Source: JAKBEU01 sp036172095 (GTDB taxonomy: Bacteria > Patescibacteriota > Microgenomatia > UBA1406 > GWC2-37-13). From it: DNA of 64,000 nucleotides. Positions within the stretch are counted from its first letter, which is position 1. Each line of letters opens with the position of its first letter. Below are positions 35,311-44,442 of this stretch, piece by piece. Under the pieces are notes generated by a model. It saw only the letters and a program-made list of their open reading frames with translations, was not told the DNA's origin and did not search any database. Where the stretch lies: NCBI GenBank assembly GCA_036172095.1, contig JAVHSH010000023.1, positions 122,212 through 186,211 on the forward strand. Direction: 5' to 3'. Position numbers and translations under genes: made by a program.

Positions 35311-36363
35311 ATGGAATTCATCTTAGCCTTTAGTATAGCTGCTTGCATATCATATCTTCTGACGCCACCTACCATTTATATCGCGAATAAAATAGGACTG
35401 GTGACAGACAGCAAGGTGCGTAAGCATCCTGCCCATACCCATATCGGTATTATTCCTCGTGGAGGAGGGATTCCTCTGTTCATCGGTTTTCTTTTCACAT
35501 CCCTTTTATTTGTGACATTGAATAAACTGTATATCGGAATAATCATCGCTAGTACGCTTACCGTCATCATCGGTCTTCTTGATGATTATTATGATATTTC
35601 GCCCTACTATCGATTTGGAATCAATCTACTTATCTCTGGACTCGTCATTGGATTTGGGCTCGGCATCCCTTTCATATCTAATCCATTTGGAGGAGTAATT
35701 CGTCTCGACTCATGGAGGATCACCTTTGAGCTGTTCGGGAAACATTCGATACTCCCGTTTGCCGATATTCTTGCGCTTATTTGGCTCACTTGGATAACTA
35801 ACATGATTAATTGGAGCAAAGGGGTTGACGGACAGATGCCGGGATTTGTTGCGATCGCCGCTCTTTTTTTAGGAATACTGTCTCAACGATTTATTGCGCA
35901 TGACGTTTCAACGACAAATGTACTTTTCTTTGCAGTCATCATCTCTGGAGTCTTTACAGGATTTCTTCCCTTTAATTTCTTCCCTCAAAAAATCATGCCA
36001 GGATATGGGGGTGGAGCACTTGCAGGATTTTGGCTTGGTGTTCTTTCCATTCTTTCATTCGGCAAAATAGGGACATTCATTGTTGTACTAGCTATCCCTA
36101 TGTTGGATGCTATTTACACTCTTATTCGTCGTATAAAAAAAGGTGTTTCGCCATTTAAAGCGGACCGAGGCCATTTTCATCACCGATTGATGGAGCTTGG
36201 ATGGGGAAAGCGAAGAATTGCAGTGTTTTACTGGCTCATGACAGCACTCCTTGGCTGTGCAAGTCTGTTCTTGTCTGGTTTTGAAAAGCTTATTGCATTC
36301 ATGCTTGTCGCTTTTCTTCTTGCGCTTTTTTTCATTGTTATCGATAAAAAGAAACGTTCATGA
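35311..36363 (+). CDS. WecA/MraY-like polyprenyl-phosphate sugar-1-phosphate transferase
   Basis: An integral membrane enzyme of 350 residues with about ten TM helices. The signatures are HIGIIPRGGGIPLF, the Mg-binding GLLDDYYD, NMINWSKGVDGQMPG and the C-terminal ADRGHFHHRLMELGW. The HxHHR motif points to the WecA/TagO group acting on UDP-GlcNAc-type donors, not MraY. It primes a lipid-linked glycan. It overlaps the next gene by 4 nt. Confidence 0.92.
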   Translation: MEFILAFSIAACISYLLTPPTIYIANKIGLVTDSKVRKHPAHTHIGIIPRGGGIPLFIGFLFTSLLFVTLNKLYIGIIIASTLTVIIGLLDDYYDISPYYRFGINLLISGLVIGFGLGIPFISNPFGGVIRLDSWRITFELFGKHSILPFADILALIWLTWITNMINWSKGVDGQMPGFVAIAALFLGILSQRFIAHDVSTTNVLFFAVIISGVFTGFLPFNFFPQKIMPGYGGGALAGFWLGVLSILSFGKIGTFIVVLAIPMLDAIYTLIRRIKKGVSPFKADRGHFHHRLMELGWGKRRIAVFYWLMTALLGCASLFLSGFEKLIAFMLVAFLLALFFIVIDKKKRS

Positions 36364-37508
36364 CAAAGCGCTACTTCATCCACACATTCGGCTGTCAACA
36401 AAACGTTGCAGACTCTGAGCGAATCGCTACATATTGTGAATCTGCTGGGATGAAAAAAGCCGTAACAATTGAAGAGGCAAATTATGTCGTAATTACCACA
36501 TGTATGATAAAGGAATCTGCAGAAAATAGGGTGTATGGAATGGTGAATAATCTGATTCCCCTGAAAGAAAAAAAATTAGCACATGGTGAGGAATTCATAA
36601 TTGTTATCACGGGGTGTATGACAGGAATGGCACACCGGGATAAAACGGGAAAGATGATGAAAGAACTTCATCGTCGAATGCCCGCGGCAGACCAGTTTAT
36701 TCCTCTTGAAGAAATAGGTTTTGAGCTAGCGCCATTGCGACAAGATAGTCTTACTGCTCTTATCCCCATCTCAAATGGATGTAATAATTTCTGCACCTAT
36801 TGTGTGGTCCCCTATACAAGAGGGCGGGAGGTCAGCCGTGCATTTGAGAATATCGTTGCAGAGGCACAGACCGCATTTGCCAACGGCTTTAAAAAAATAC
36901 AACTCCTCGGACAAAACGTGAATTCCTATGGATCGGATATCGTGCTAGCGGGGAAAAAACAGCAGGAATTAAAGCCGGTATACGTCAAGCATCTGGGGAA
37001 ACATCGTATCCCAACTCTTTTCCCTCATCTACTTGAGGCGGTCGCAAATATTGGTTTTGATGAGGTAAGCTTTATGTCGAGCAATCCATGGGATTTTTCA
37101 GAGGAACTGATTGAAACAATTGCACAGCACAAAAATATTACCCGCACATTCCATCTGGCTGTGCAGTCTGGAGATGATGCAGTCTTACAGCGGATGAATA
37201 GATGGTATACCGCACAGGAATATATAGATTTATACAAAGCCATCAAGAAAAAAATGCCGGAAGCCCATGTGACGACAGATATCATTGTCGGATTTTGTGG
37301 TGAGACGGAGGAAGAATTCCAAAACACCGTAAAGCTTTGCGAAACAATTCATTTTGACCGCGCATTTATCTCCATCTATTCAAACAGACGAGGCACTCAT
37401 GCATATAAATATATTCCGGATGATGTACCCCATGCAGTGAAAGATAAAAGATGGAAGATGTTGGACAAACTGGTTAACGGCCAATTCTACAAAAGCAAAA
37501 AGAAATGA
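36360..37508 (+). CDS. miaB: MiaB-like tRNA methylthiotransferase lacking TRAM domain
   Basis: Radical-SAM enzyme that adds methylthio groups to modified A37 of tRNA. The UPF0004 cluster cysteines are C12, C48 and C86, and the radical-SAM C-x3-C-x2-C is C141, C145, C148 in NGCNNFCTYCVVPYTRGREVSR. The C-terminal HLAVQSGDDAVLQRMNR and TTDIIVGFCGETEEEF blocks fit MiaB. The chain stops at 382 residues in FYKSKKK, so the roughly 60-residue TRAM RNA-binding domain of most MiaB proteins is missing. ATGA overlaps link it to both neighbours. Confidence 0.88.
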   Translation: MTKRYFIHTFGCQQNVADSERIATYCESAGMKKAVTIEEANYVVITTCMIKESAENRVYGMVNNLIPLKEKKLAHGEEFIIVITGCMTGMAHRDKTGKMMKELHRRMPAADQFIPLEEIGFELAPLRQDSLTALIPISNGCNNFCTYCVVPYTRGREVSRAFENIVAEAQTAFANGFKKIQLLGQNVNSYGSDIVLAGKKQQELKPVYVKHLGKHRIPTLFPHLLEAVANIGFDEVSFMSSNPWDFSEELIETIAQHKNITRTFHLAVQSGDDAVLQRMNRWYTAQEYIDLYKAIKKKMPEAHVTTDIIVGFCGETEEEFQNTVKLCETIHFDRAFISIYSNRRGTHAYKYIPDDVPHAVKDKRWKMLDKLVNGQFYKSKKK

Positions 37509-38173
37509 TAAAACTGATCATGTTCGATTGGGATGATGTCATCATCCTTGGATCGAAAAAAGGGTATTACAACTGCTATCGGGAAACGCTTGCAGAACTG
37601 GGAGTGACGCTTGATGAAATAGAAATGGATATCCGCATCAAGAAAAAATGGGGCCAACCGTTTCGAGAAGAGCTACGAGGATTGCTTCAGGAAAATATAT
37701 CCCTTCTGGATACGGCTTGCGATATTTTCTATAACAAAAAATTCCATGGGGATGCATTTGTCAAAGAACTTGAAGAAGTGCGGGGAGTAAATGATTTGCT
37801 GGTGCGGTTGAGCAAAAAATACAAACTCGCTGTGGCGACCGGAAACCAGAGAGAAATGATTGTCGAAAAAATGATTCCCCGATTCGCCATCCCCCAAGTC
37901 TTTTGTCAAATCGTGACTTCACATGATTCAAATATACCCAAAGAAAAAACAAAACCAGACCCGTACATGCTGAACATCATTTTGCAAGAACAGGGAATAA
38001 AAAATAGCGAAGCGTTCTATGTTGGCGATGCGGAAAATGATATGCAAATGGCTATTAATGCAGGTGTTGAACCGGTCGCGGTACTCACCGGTCATCTGTC
38101 ACAGAAGGATGCGAAATTGCTCCATATAAAACATATCCTTTCCGATGTAACAAAAATAGAAGGGATTTTATAA
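37505..38173 (+). CDS. HAD-superfamily hydrolase
   Basis: A 222-residue haloacid dehalogenase-fold phosphatase. Motif I is FDWDDV (nucleophile D8, acid D10), motif II AVATGNQ, motif III the Lys in KEKTKPDP, and motif IV GDAENDM. The helical cap (residues about 15-85) places it with phosphoglycolate phosphatase/beta-phosphoglucomutase-like C1 HADs. Substrate not assignable. The start overlaps the miaB stop by 4 nt. Confidence 0.88.
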   Translation: MIKLIMFDWDDVIILGSKKGYYNCYRETLAELGVTLDEIEMDIRIKKKWGQPFREELRGLLQENISLLDTACDIFYNKKFHGDAFVKELEEVRGVNDLLVRLSKKYKLAVATGNQREMIVEKMIPRFAIPQVFCQIVTSHDSNIPKEKTKPDPYMLNIILQEQGIKNSEAFYVGDAENDMQMAINAGVEPVAVLTGHLSQKDAKLLHIKHILSDVTKIEGIL

Positions 38174-38182
38174 TTTTCAATT

Positions 38183-38191
38183 TGCTATACT
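38183..38191 (+). promoter_or_regulatory. Extended -10 promoter, leaderless
   Basis: TGCTATACT (TG-N-TATACT) ends 6 nt before the ATG at 38198. The same extended -10 occurs before the dehydrogenase gene at 39608. Confidence 0.6.
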
Positions 38192-38197
38192 TCAACC

Positions 38198-39022
38198 ATG
38201 ACACATTCTGCAGAATTCGCTCATCATCGAAACATGGCTCATGTAAGGACACATGAAGTCACCCGTCTTCCTAATGAGAGCACGATACTCCGCGAAGCAA
38301 TGCCAGGAAATAAGGAAGAGGTTGCCCGTCTTTTTAAAGCAGAAAAAAGCCCATACATGTTTGAGGTTGTGGGAAGTGTTGATAATCTCAATAAAGATCT
38401 TAATGAACAGAAAGATTGGATGCAGAGCATGAAAGATCGCCCAACGGTCACCTTCAGGACCGCAGTGGATGCTAAAACTGATAAAACAGCTGCATGGATT
38501 CGTGTTGATTAAGGGACCCTTGGGGAAGGAGTTTCTGAAGAACGTGCACGCTACGCCCGATTGCTCAAAAAGACTCATTCCAAAGAAACGCTATTAGACG
38601 AAACGCCTGATCCCTGTGAAATTGCATATGCTCCAGTACCCGGGAGTGAACATCTTATGGCAAGTGCCATTCGAAACACCTGCCACCTTATTGAAGCGCG
38701 AGATAAAAAAGATGGATTGTGGAGCGACACCGATAAATCCTTGAGAAGACCAGTTGTGGTATTTGAAGGTGACTCGGCAGTTGGCCAATTTTCCCGCGAT
38801 GCACTTTTAGCAGCAGGGTTTGAGCTCAAAAGTGGTGATAAACTCATCAACTACGACAAAGGTGAGGCTAATGATACGAGAATGTATGTATTGAACTGGG
38901 ACAAATTTTTGCAAATCAAAGAGGGAAGAAAGGTTTCTCAAAACCATACACCTTTGGATGTCGATAGAGTTGCTCGACTTGGCCAAATACGGTCAGCGAT
39001 CAACGCTCTTCGAAGTGAGTAA
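38198..39022 (+). pseudogene. Reading frame interrupted by one in-frame TAA (GNAT-like remnant or readthrough gene)
   Basis: Two coding segments, 38198-38512 (104 aa) and the frame continuing to 39022, are in the same frame and separated only by TAA at 38510-38512. Reading through would give a 274-residue protein. The first part has TVTFRTAVDAKTDKTAAWIRVD and the second GTLGEGVSEERARYARLLKK and later LLAAGFELKSGDKLINYDKG. This resembles the beta-strand order of a GNAT acetyltransferase, but I am not sure of the family. A TTG at 38561 could restart translation. It may be a recent nonsense mutation, a sequencing error or true readthrough. Confidence 0.65.
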
Positions 39023-39043
39023 ATTTAATTAATCAAATATTAT

Positions 39044-39514
39044 TTATAGATCCCTTTCGTAGACGATCTTACACTCGCTTCCCTTCTCTCCCACCAAAAT
39101 GAATTTATTTTTTTCATAAAAGTGATGTGCACGCTTCATATTCACGTGAGTATTAAGGGTGATTTTTGCATGCCCCACTTCTTTTGCGAAAGCAAGGGCT
39201 GTGTCTAGAAGTTTTTGCCCCAAGCCCGTTCCTCGATATTCTTTTTGCACAAACATGCGGCGTAATTTTGCCGTATTCTCTCCTCTATCTAAAATCCCCA
39301 CTGTCCCAACCACTTTGTCGTCATCAAGCGCAATCCAAAATCTGCTCATTCCACTATAGACTTCCGGAATTTTCTGCAAATCATTGTCATCAATTGGTAA
39401 ATCACTTTCTGCGATGACTTCTTGATCCAACAAGCAAGCGCCGACAAGATGTATCACCTGATCTTTATAGGAATCTTTGTATTCTACAATAGTGATTCTT
39501 TCTTTGTTTTCCAT
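39044..39514 (-). CDS. GNAT-family N-acetyltransferase
   Basis: A 156-residue acetyltransferase. Motif A, the acetyl-CoA site, is LRRMFVQKEYRGTGLGQKLL with the R/Q-x-x-G-x-G/A loop. FWIALDDDKVVGTVGIL forms the preceding strands, and KRAHHFYEKNKF is the usual C-terminal motif B. Substrate unknown. GGGG lies shortly before its ATG. It is convergent with the interrupted frame at 38198-39022 and divergent from the dehydrogenase across the 38-bp palindrome. Confidence 0.9.
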   Translation of the reverse strand: MENKERITIVEYKDSYKDQVIHLVGACLLDQEVIAESDLPIDDNDLQKIPEVYSGMSRFWIALDDDKVVGTVGILDRGENTAKLRRMFVQKEYRGTGLGQKLLDTALAFAKEVGHAKITLNTHVNMKRAHHFYEKNKFILVGEKGSECKIVYERDL

Positions 39515-39548
39515 ATCCCCAATTCTGACAAAAATTTATGAAGAAGTC

Positions 39549-39586
39549 AAAATAGTTCATTTATTTAAATAAATGAACTATTTTGT
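39549..39586. repeat. 38-bp perfect palindrome in a divergent intergenic region
   Basis: The half-site CAAAATAGTTCATTTATTT is followed directly by its exact reverse complement, with no spacer. It lies between the GNAT start (39514) and the dehydrogenase start (39608) and ends 5 nt before the latter's extended -10. It could be a dimeric-repressor operator or a bidirectional hairpin. No regulator gene is adjacent. Confidence 0.85.
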
Positions 39587-39591
39587 CATTT

Positions 39592-39600
39592 GCTATACTT
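39592..39600 (+). promoter_or_regulatory. Extended -10 promoter for the SDR gene
   Basis: TGCTATACT ends 7 nt before the ATG at 39608, so the mRNA should be leaderless. The -35 region falls inside the 38-bp palindrome, where a bound protein would block polymerase. Confidence 0.6.
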
Positions 39601-39607
39601 GATTCAT

Positions 39608-40291
39608 ATGAAAAAAGTTGTTTTGATTACTGGCGCTTCAAGCGGGATTGGGCGAGAAATCGCCAAATTATTCCTGCAAAAGGGATACTTTCTTATCCTT
39701 TCTGGACGGAATAATGATGGGTTTGAATACGTAAACGGAAATGGAAATGTTGATGTTGTTTTGGGAGATATCACAAAAAGTGAAACAAGGAATAAAATTA
39801 CTGATTTGGTAATCAATAAATACAAACAGCTTGATATCCTTGTTAATAATGTAGGTATCACCTACATTCAGCCATTTGAAGAAAATACCGAAGAGCAGTT
39901 AGAGTCCATTTACTCAACCAATCTTAAAACGCCTATTCTTTTAACTCATGATGTCTATGAAACAATGAAAGCCAATAAAAGGGGAACTATTGTGTTCATC
40001 AACTCTGCAGCAGGAAAGCAGGGATATCCAAACCACACCATGTACTCCACTATGAAGTTTGGATTAAATGGTTTTTCTCAAAGTTTACGACAAGAAGCAA
40101 AGAAATATGGAATACGCGTCCTCAGTATTCACCCAGGTGGAGTAAATACTGATTTATACAATGATTTGAAAGATAAACCAGATGTAAATCAATATATGAG
40201 TGCTGCAAAAGTAGCAGAAATCATCGTCTATCTCTCTGAGACATCTGAGCTTTCTCCAGATGAGATTTCAATCAGTCGTACAACCAAGTGA
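39608..40291 (+). CDS. Short-chain dehydrogenase/reductase
   Basis: A 227-residue NAD(P)-dependent oxidoreductase of the classical SDR family. TGASSGIG is the cofactor loop, DILVNNVG the NNxG motif, and the catalytic Ser and Tyr-x3-Lys are in FINSAAGKQG and YSTMKFG. Substrate cannot be predicted. The start at 39608 is fixed by the -10 box; an earlier in-frame TTG would lie within the promoter. Confidence 0.92.
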   Translation: MKKVVLITGASSGIGREIAKLFLQKGYFLILSGRNNDGFEYVNGNGNVDVVLGDITKSETRNKITDLVINKYKQLDILVNNVGITYIQPFEENTEEQLESIYSTNLKTPILLTHDVYETMKANKRGTIVFINSAAGKQGYPNHTMYSTMKFGLNGFSQSLRQEAKKYGIRVLSIHPGGVNTDLYNDLKDKPDVNQYMSAAKVAEIIVYLSETSELSPDEISISRTTK

Positions 40292-40329
40292 TTTGAGCTT
40301 GGGTTCTGGCTATAGAGCATTGATTTTTT

Positions 40330-40338
40330 TGTTATAAT
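40330..40338 (+). promoter_or_regulatory. Extended -10 promoter for the nucleotide-sugar operon
   Basis: TGTTATAAT ends 6 nt before the rmlB ATG. No good -35 is visible at 17 nt, consistent with an extended -10 promoter. It would drive rmlB through the GtrA-fusion gene as one operon. Confidence 0.65.
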
Positions 40339-40344
40339 AAACCC

Positions 40345-41355
40345 ATGAAACTATTTGTCACGGGTGGTGCTGGATTCATTGGTGCAAACTTCGTGCTTTA
40401 CTGGATGAAAAAATATCCGACAGACACAATAATCAACTTCGATAAGCTTACCTATGCCGGCAATCTTGAAAACCTGAAAGAAGTGGAAAAAAACCCCAAC
40501 TACACATTCGTGCAGGGCGATATTTGCAACAGCGAATTGGTGAATGAACAGACAAAGAATGTCGATATCATTGTCCATTTTGCCGCAGAAAGCCATGTGG
40601 ATCGCTCCATCATCGACTCCTCCCCTTTTATCCAAACAAATATCGTGGGGACACATACATTGCTTGAAGCAGCGCTCAAAAATAAAGTCCCTCGATTCCA
40701 TCATATTTCAACAGATGAAGTATTTGGTGCTCTTCCGCTCAACTCTGAGGAAAAATTCACCGATAAAACACCCTATAATCCTCATAGTCCGTATTCAGCT
40801 TCAAAAGCTGCATCGGATCATCTGGTACGCGCATATGGAGATACATATGGATTACAATATACACTCTCCAACTGTTCCAATAACTTCGGCCCATACCATT
40901 TCCCTGAAAAATTGATCCCGCTTGCGATTACCAATATCATTGAAGGAAAAAAAGTTCCTGTCTATGGCGATGGCCTTTATGTGCGAGATTGGCTCTATGT
41001 GCTTGATCATTGCGAAGCGATCGATGCAATCATAAAAAAAGGCACTATTGGAAAAACATATCTCGTCGGTGGACTGACCGAAGATATATCTAATATTGAA
41101 GTAATCAGGAAAATCCTGTCCCTTATGGGAAAAGACGAATCTTCCATTGAGTACGTGAAAGATAGACCGGGGCATGACAGACGTTATGCGATTGACTGGT
41201 CGACAACACATACCGAGCTTGGCTGGAGTCCTCGCTATTCATTCGATCAGGCGCTTTCCGCGACAATCGAGTGGTTCAAGAACAACAAAGAATGGTGGCA
41301 ACGGATAAAGAATGGCGAATACCAAAATTATTACAAAAAACAATACTCTTCATGA
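40345..41355 (+). CDS. rmlB: dTDP-glucose 4,6-dehydratase
   Basis: Second step of dTDP-rhamnose synthesis. Rossmann motif TGGAGFIGANF, HFAAESHVDRSI, the STDEVFGAL segment and the catalytic YSASKAASDHLVRAY are diagnostic for RmlB. It is 336 residues, full length. It overlaps the next gene by 4 nt. RmlA and RmlC are not in this window. Confidence 0.95.
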   Translation: MKLFVTGGAGFIGANFVLYWMKKYPTDTIINFDKLTYAGNLENLKEVEKNPNYTFVQGDICNSELVNEQTKNVDIIVHFAAESHVDRSIIDSSPFIQTNIVGTHTLLEAALKNKVPRFHHISTDEVFGALPLNSEEKFTDKTPYNPHSPYSASKAASDHLVRAYGDTYGLQYTLSNCSNNFGPYHFPEKLIPLAITNIIEGKKVPVYGDGLYVRDWLYVLDHCEAIDAIIKKGTIGKTYLVGGLTEDISNIEVIRKILSLMGKDESSIEYVKDRPGHDRRYAIDWSTTHTELGWSPRYSFDQALSATIEWFKNNKEWWQRIKNGEYQNYYKKQYSS

Positions 41356-42194
41356 CAACAGTTGCACTTACTGGCGCTAATGGTTTGGTTGGGTCAAGAA
41401 TTGTCGAACTGCTTAAAGACAAATTTGAATTTATTTCTTTCGCTCAGACGCAAATGGATATAACAAATAAGGATCAGGTCAATTCCACCCTTTCGGGAAC
41501 GACATTTGATGTCCTTCTTCATTTAGCCGCCTATACAAATGTTGCCGGCGCCGAAACAAATAAAGAATTGGCTTTCAAAATCAATGTTGAGGGAACAAAA
41601 AATCTATTTGAAGTCACTCAATCTCTTCATAAGAAATGTATCTATATTTCCACAGATTTCGTGTTTGATGGTACACACCCTCCGTATAGCGAACTTTCTA
41701 TCCCCCATCCCATCTCCGTCTACGCGCAATCAAAATATGAAGGAGAAAAGATCGTCTACAACAACGCAATGATTGTCCGCATCGCCTATCCATATCGAGC
41801 ACAATTCGAGCAAAAAAAAGATTTTTTCAGAACATTCAAATGGCTCATTGAACAAAAAAAACAGATGAATATGATTGCGGATTCTCTTATGACCCCGACA
41901 TTCATCGATGATATCGCAAGTGGACTCTCCTATCTAATCAATAACTACTCACCCGAGATATTTCACCTCGTTGGCTCTCAATCATTATCTCCATATGATG
42001 CCTGCGTTATGATTGCAAAAACATTTGATTTGGATAGTTCGTGTATAGGAAAAACGACATTGGCAGAGTATATCGTCGGTAAAGCACCACTTCCAAAATT
42101 GGCACAAATAGTTTCAAAGAAAAATACCTTCTTCAAAATGAGTTCGTTTGAGGAGGGATTATTAAGAGTTAAAGAACAACTTAAAATCATATGA
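41352..42194 (+). CDS. RmlD-like dTDP-4-dehydrorhamnose reductase
   Basis: A 280-residue NAD(P)-dependent SDR. TGANGLVGSR is the cofactor site, LHLAAYTNVAGAETN and YISTDFVFDGTHPPYSE are the RmlD-type blocks, and YAQSKYEGEKIV holds the catalytic Tyr and Lys. With rmlB next to it, reduction of dTDP-4-keto-rhamnose is the most likely reaction. Related sugar-nucleotide reductases cannot be excluded. The start at 41352 (ATGA overlap) is preferred to a longer frame inside rmlB. Confidence 0.85.
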   Translation: MTTVALTGANGLVGSRIVELLKDKFEFISFAQTQMDITNKDQVNSTLSGTTFDVLLHLAAYTNVAGAETNKELAFKINVEGTKNLFEVTQSLHKKCIYISTDFVFDGTHPPYSELSIPHPISVYAQSKYEGEKIVYNNAMIVRIAYPYRAQFEQKKDFFRTFKWLIEQKKQMNMIADSLMTPTFIDDIASGLSYLINNYSPEIFHLVGSQSLSPYDACVMIAKTFDLDSSCIGKTTLAEYIVGKAPLPKLAQIVSKKNTFFKMSSFEEGLLRVKEQLKII

Positions 42195-43498
42195 CGATTT
42201 CAATTGTTGGACATGGATATGTTGGTCTCGTTTCCGCATGTGTATTCGCCGATTTTGGAAACACCGTATATGTCATCGGTCATACGCAAGAAAAATTGGA
42301 CAGGCTCCAAAGCGGAGACCCAATAATCTATGAGCCAGGACTCAAGGAAGTTCTTGAAAAGAACAATAAAGCCGGAAGACTCATTTTTACAACCGAGTAT
42401 GAAAAGGCAATCTCTTCATCGGAGATTATTTTCATAACTGTAGGGACACCACCAAAAGAAAATGGAGAGGCAGACTTGTCAATGGTCCTTGCAGTTGCCG
42501 AAAAAATCGCAAAAAACCTTTCTTCATCTCACTTCACTGTTGTCTCATGCAAAAGCACCGTGCCCGTTGGTACCAATAAAAAGATCGAACAAATCATTAA
42601 AGAAAATAAAAAAACAAGTGTCGATTTTTCCGTTGCTTCCTGCCCTGAATTTCTACGGGAAGGAAGTGCACTCCACGACACATTTCAAGCAGATCGTGTC
42701 GTTATCGGTTCCGAATCCCAAAAAGCAATCGAGCTTTTGTTGAAAATCCATTCCCCAATTCCAGGCAAAATGGTGGTGACCGATTTAGCATCTGCTGAGC
42801 TTATCAAATATACGTCAAACTCCGTTCTTGCAATGAAGATCTCGTTTGCAAACCTCATTTCATTTTATTGTGAAAAAACGGGTGCAAATGTCGAACTTGT
42901 CCTTGATGCTGTCGGATTTGATAAGCGCATCGGTCGTGTTTTCATGGATCCTGGAGCCGGATATGGCGGCTCCTGTTTCCCTAAAGATGTCAAGGCGCTT
43001 ATTTCAACAGGGAAAGAACTCAAAATAAACACTCAGCTGCTCCAGGCAGTTGATGATATCAATGAACGGGCACGAATGAATCTTTTTGAAAAAATTATTA
43101 CTCATGCTCCGGGAAAAAGTATCGCGATATGGGGCCTTAGTTTTAAGCCAAATACTGATGATATCCGATTTGCTCCATCAGTCGACATCATCCGTGAACT
43201 TTTAGAGAAAGGATATGCCTTAACCGTGTATGATCAAGAAGGAATACCAAACATTAGGAAAATATTCGGTGATAAATTGATTTATGCGGAGAATGCATTA
43301 TCTGCGATCAAGAATGCCGATGCGCTTGTTATTCTTACTGATTGGAACGAATTCAAACATGCTGATTTGAAAACAGTACATGAACAAATGAAGCAACCAG
43401 TCGTTTTTGATGGTCGAAATATCTATGATCTAAAAACGATGAAGGATTTAGGATTTACCTATATTTCAACAGGAAGAGAGTCTATTTTTCACCCATAA
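42191..43498 (+). CDS. ugd: UDP-glucose 6-dehydrogenase
   Basis: Oxidises UDP-glucose to UDP-glucuronate with two NAD. GHGYVGLVSACVFADFG is the N-terminal Rossmann motif, FITVGTPPKENGEADLS and CPEFLREGSALHD are conserved, and the catalytic Cys is in GAGYGGSCFPKDVKAL. It is 435 residues. The product feeds the next gene, a UDP-glucuronate decarboxylase. It overlaps the upstream gene by 4 nt. Confidence 0.95.
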   Translation: MTISIVGHGYVGLVSACVFADFGNTVYVIGHTQEKLDRLQSGDPIIYEPGLKEVLEKNNKAGRLIFTTEYEKAISSSEIIFITVGTPPKENGEADLSMVLAVAEKIAKNLSSSHFTVVSCKSTVPVGTNKKIEQIIKENKKTSVDFSVASCPEFLREGSALHDTFQADRVVIGSESQKAIELLLKIHSPIPGKMVVTDLASAELIKYTSNSVLAMKISFANLISFYCEKTGANVELVLDAVGFDKRIGRVFMDPGAGYGGSCFPKDVKALISTGKELKINTQLLQAVDDINERARMNLFEKIITHAPGKSIAIWGLSFKPNTDDIRFAPSVDIIRELLEKGYALTVYDQEGIPNIRKIFGDKLIYAENALSAIKNADALVILTDWNEFKHADLKTVHEQMKQPVVFDGRNIYDLKTMKDLGFTYISTGRESIFHP

Positions 43499-43500
43499 AT

Positions 43501-44442
43501 ATGCATATTGTCATTACTGGTTCCGCAGGTTTTATCGCATCTCATCTAACAGAACATTTATTGTCGCTTGGCCATACAGTTACCGGGATTGATAACTTTA
43601 TTACTGGAAACAAGAAAAATATTGAGCACCTACTTACTAATAAGGCTCTCACTTTTATTGAGGGTAATGCTATTGATTTTGATTACGCGACAATTGGGGA
43701 GCCTGTGGATGTTGTGTTCCATTTAGCCTCCCCCGCATCCCCAATTCAATATAAAAAGTATCCAATTGAAACACTTGAAGTAAATTCCGTTGGCACAAAA
43801 AAAGCACTTAAATTTGCGACTAAAAAAAATGCCATCTTGGTCTATGCGTCAACATCTGAAGTATATGGAGATCCTCTGGTCCATCCACAAGTGGAATCAT
43901 ATTGGGGAAACGTAAATCCAAATGGAGTCCGTTCTTGTTATGATGAGGCGAAACGGTTTGGCGAAGCGATGTGTATGAGTTTTGTCCGAAAGTACAAAAC
44001 CAATGTACGGATTGCGCGTATTTTCAATACGTATGGTCCGAGAATGGATGTGAATGATGGGCGCGTCGTATCAAATTTCATCATCCAGGCGTTGAAAAAT
44101 GAGCCGATAACGATTTACGGCAACGGTATGCAGACAAGATCGTTTTGTTATGTCTCCGACTTGGTCTTAGGATTGGCTGCACTTGCGACAAAAGATGTTC
44201 TAAGTGGAGAAGTGATCAACCTAGGAAATCCAAACGAAATGACTGTAAAAGACATTGCTGAAAAAATCAAACTGCTCACCAATTCAAAGGGCGAAATCAG
44301 CTTGAATCCTATTGAGGCAGACGACCCACAAAGAAGAAAGCCAGATATAACAAAAGCTCAGCAACTACTTGGTTGGGAACCACAGATATCAGTTGATCAA
44401 GGGCTTACCTCTACTATCGCCTATTTCAAATCCATCTTATGA
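43501..44442 (+). CDS. UDP-glucuronate decarboxylase (UDP-xylose synthase)
   Basis: Converts UDP-glucuronate to UDP-xylose. The extended-SDR N-terminus is GSAGFIASHL. The blocks that define the UXS group are HLASPASPIQYKKYPIETL, STSEVYGDP, YWGNVNPNGVRSCYDEAKR (catalytic Tyr and Lys) and FNTYGPRMDVNDGRVVSNF. It is 313 residues. Its place directly after ugd (2 nt) strongly supports this reaction. Confidence 0.92.
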   Translation: MHIVITGSAGFIASHLTEHLLSLGHTVTGIDNFITGNKKNIEHLLTNKALTFIEGNAIDFDYATIGEPVDVVFHLASPASPIQYKKYPIETLEVNSVGTKKALKFATKKNAILVYASTSEVYGDPLVHPQVESYWGNVNPNGVRSCYDEAKRFGEAMCMSFVRKYKTNVRIARIFNTYGPRMDVNDGRVVSNFIIQALKNEPITIYGNGMQTRSFCYVSDLVLGLAALATKDVLSGEVINLGNPNEMTVKDIAEKIKLLTNSKGEISLNPIEADDPQRRKPDITKAQQLLGWEPQISVDQGLTSTIAYFKSIL

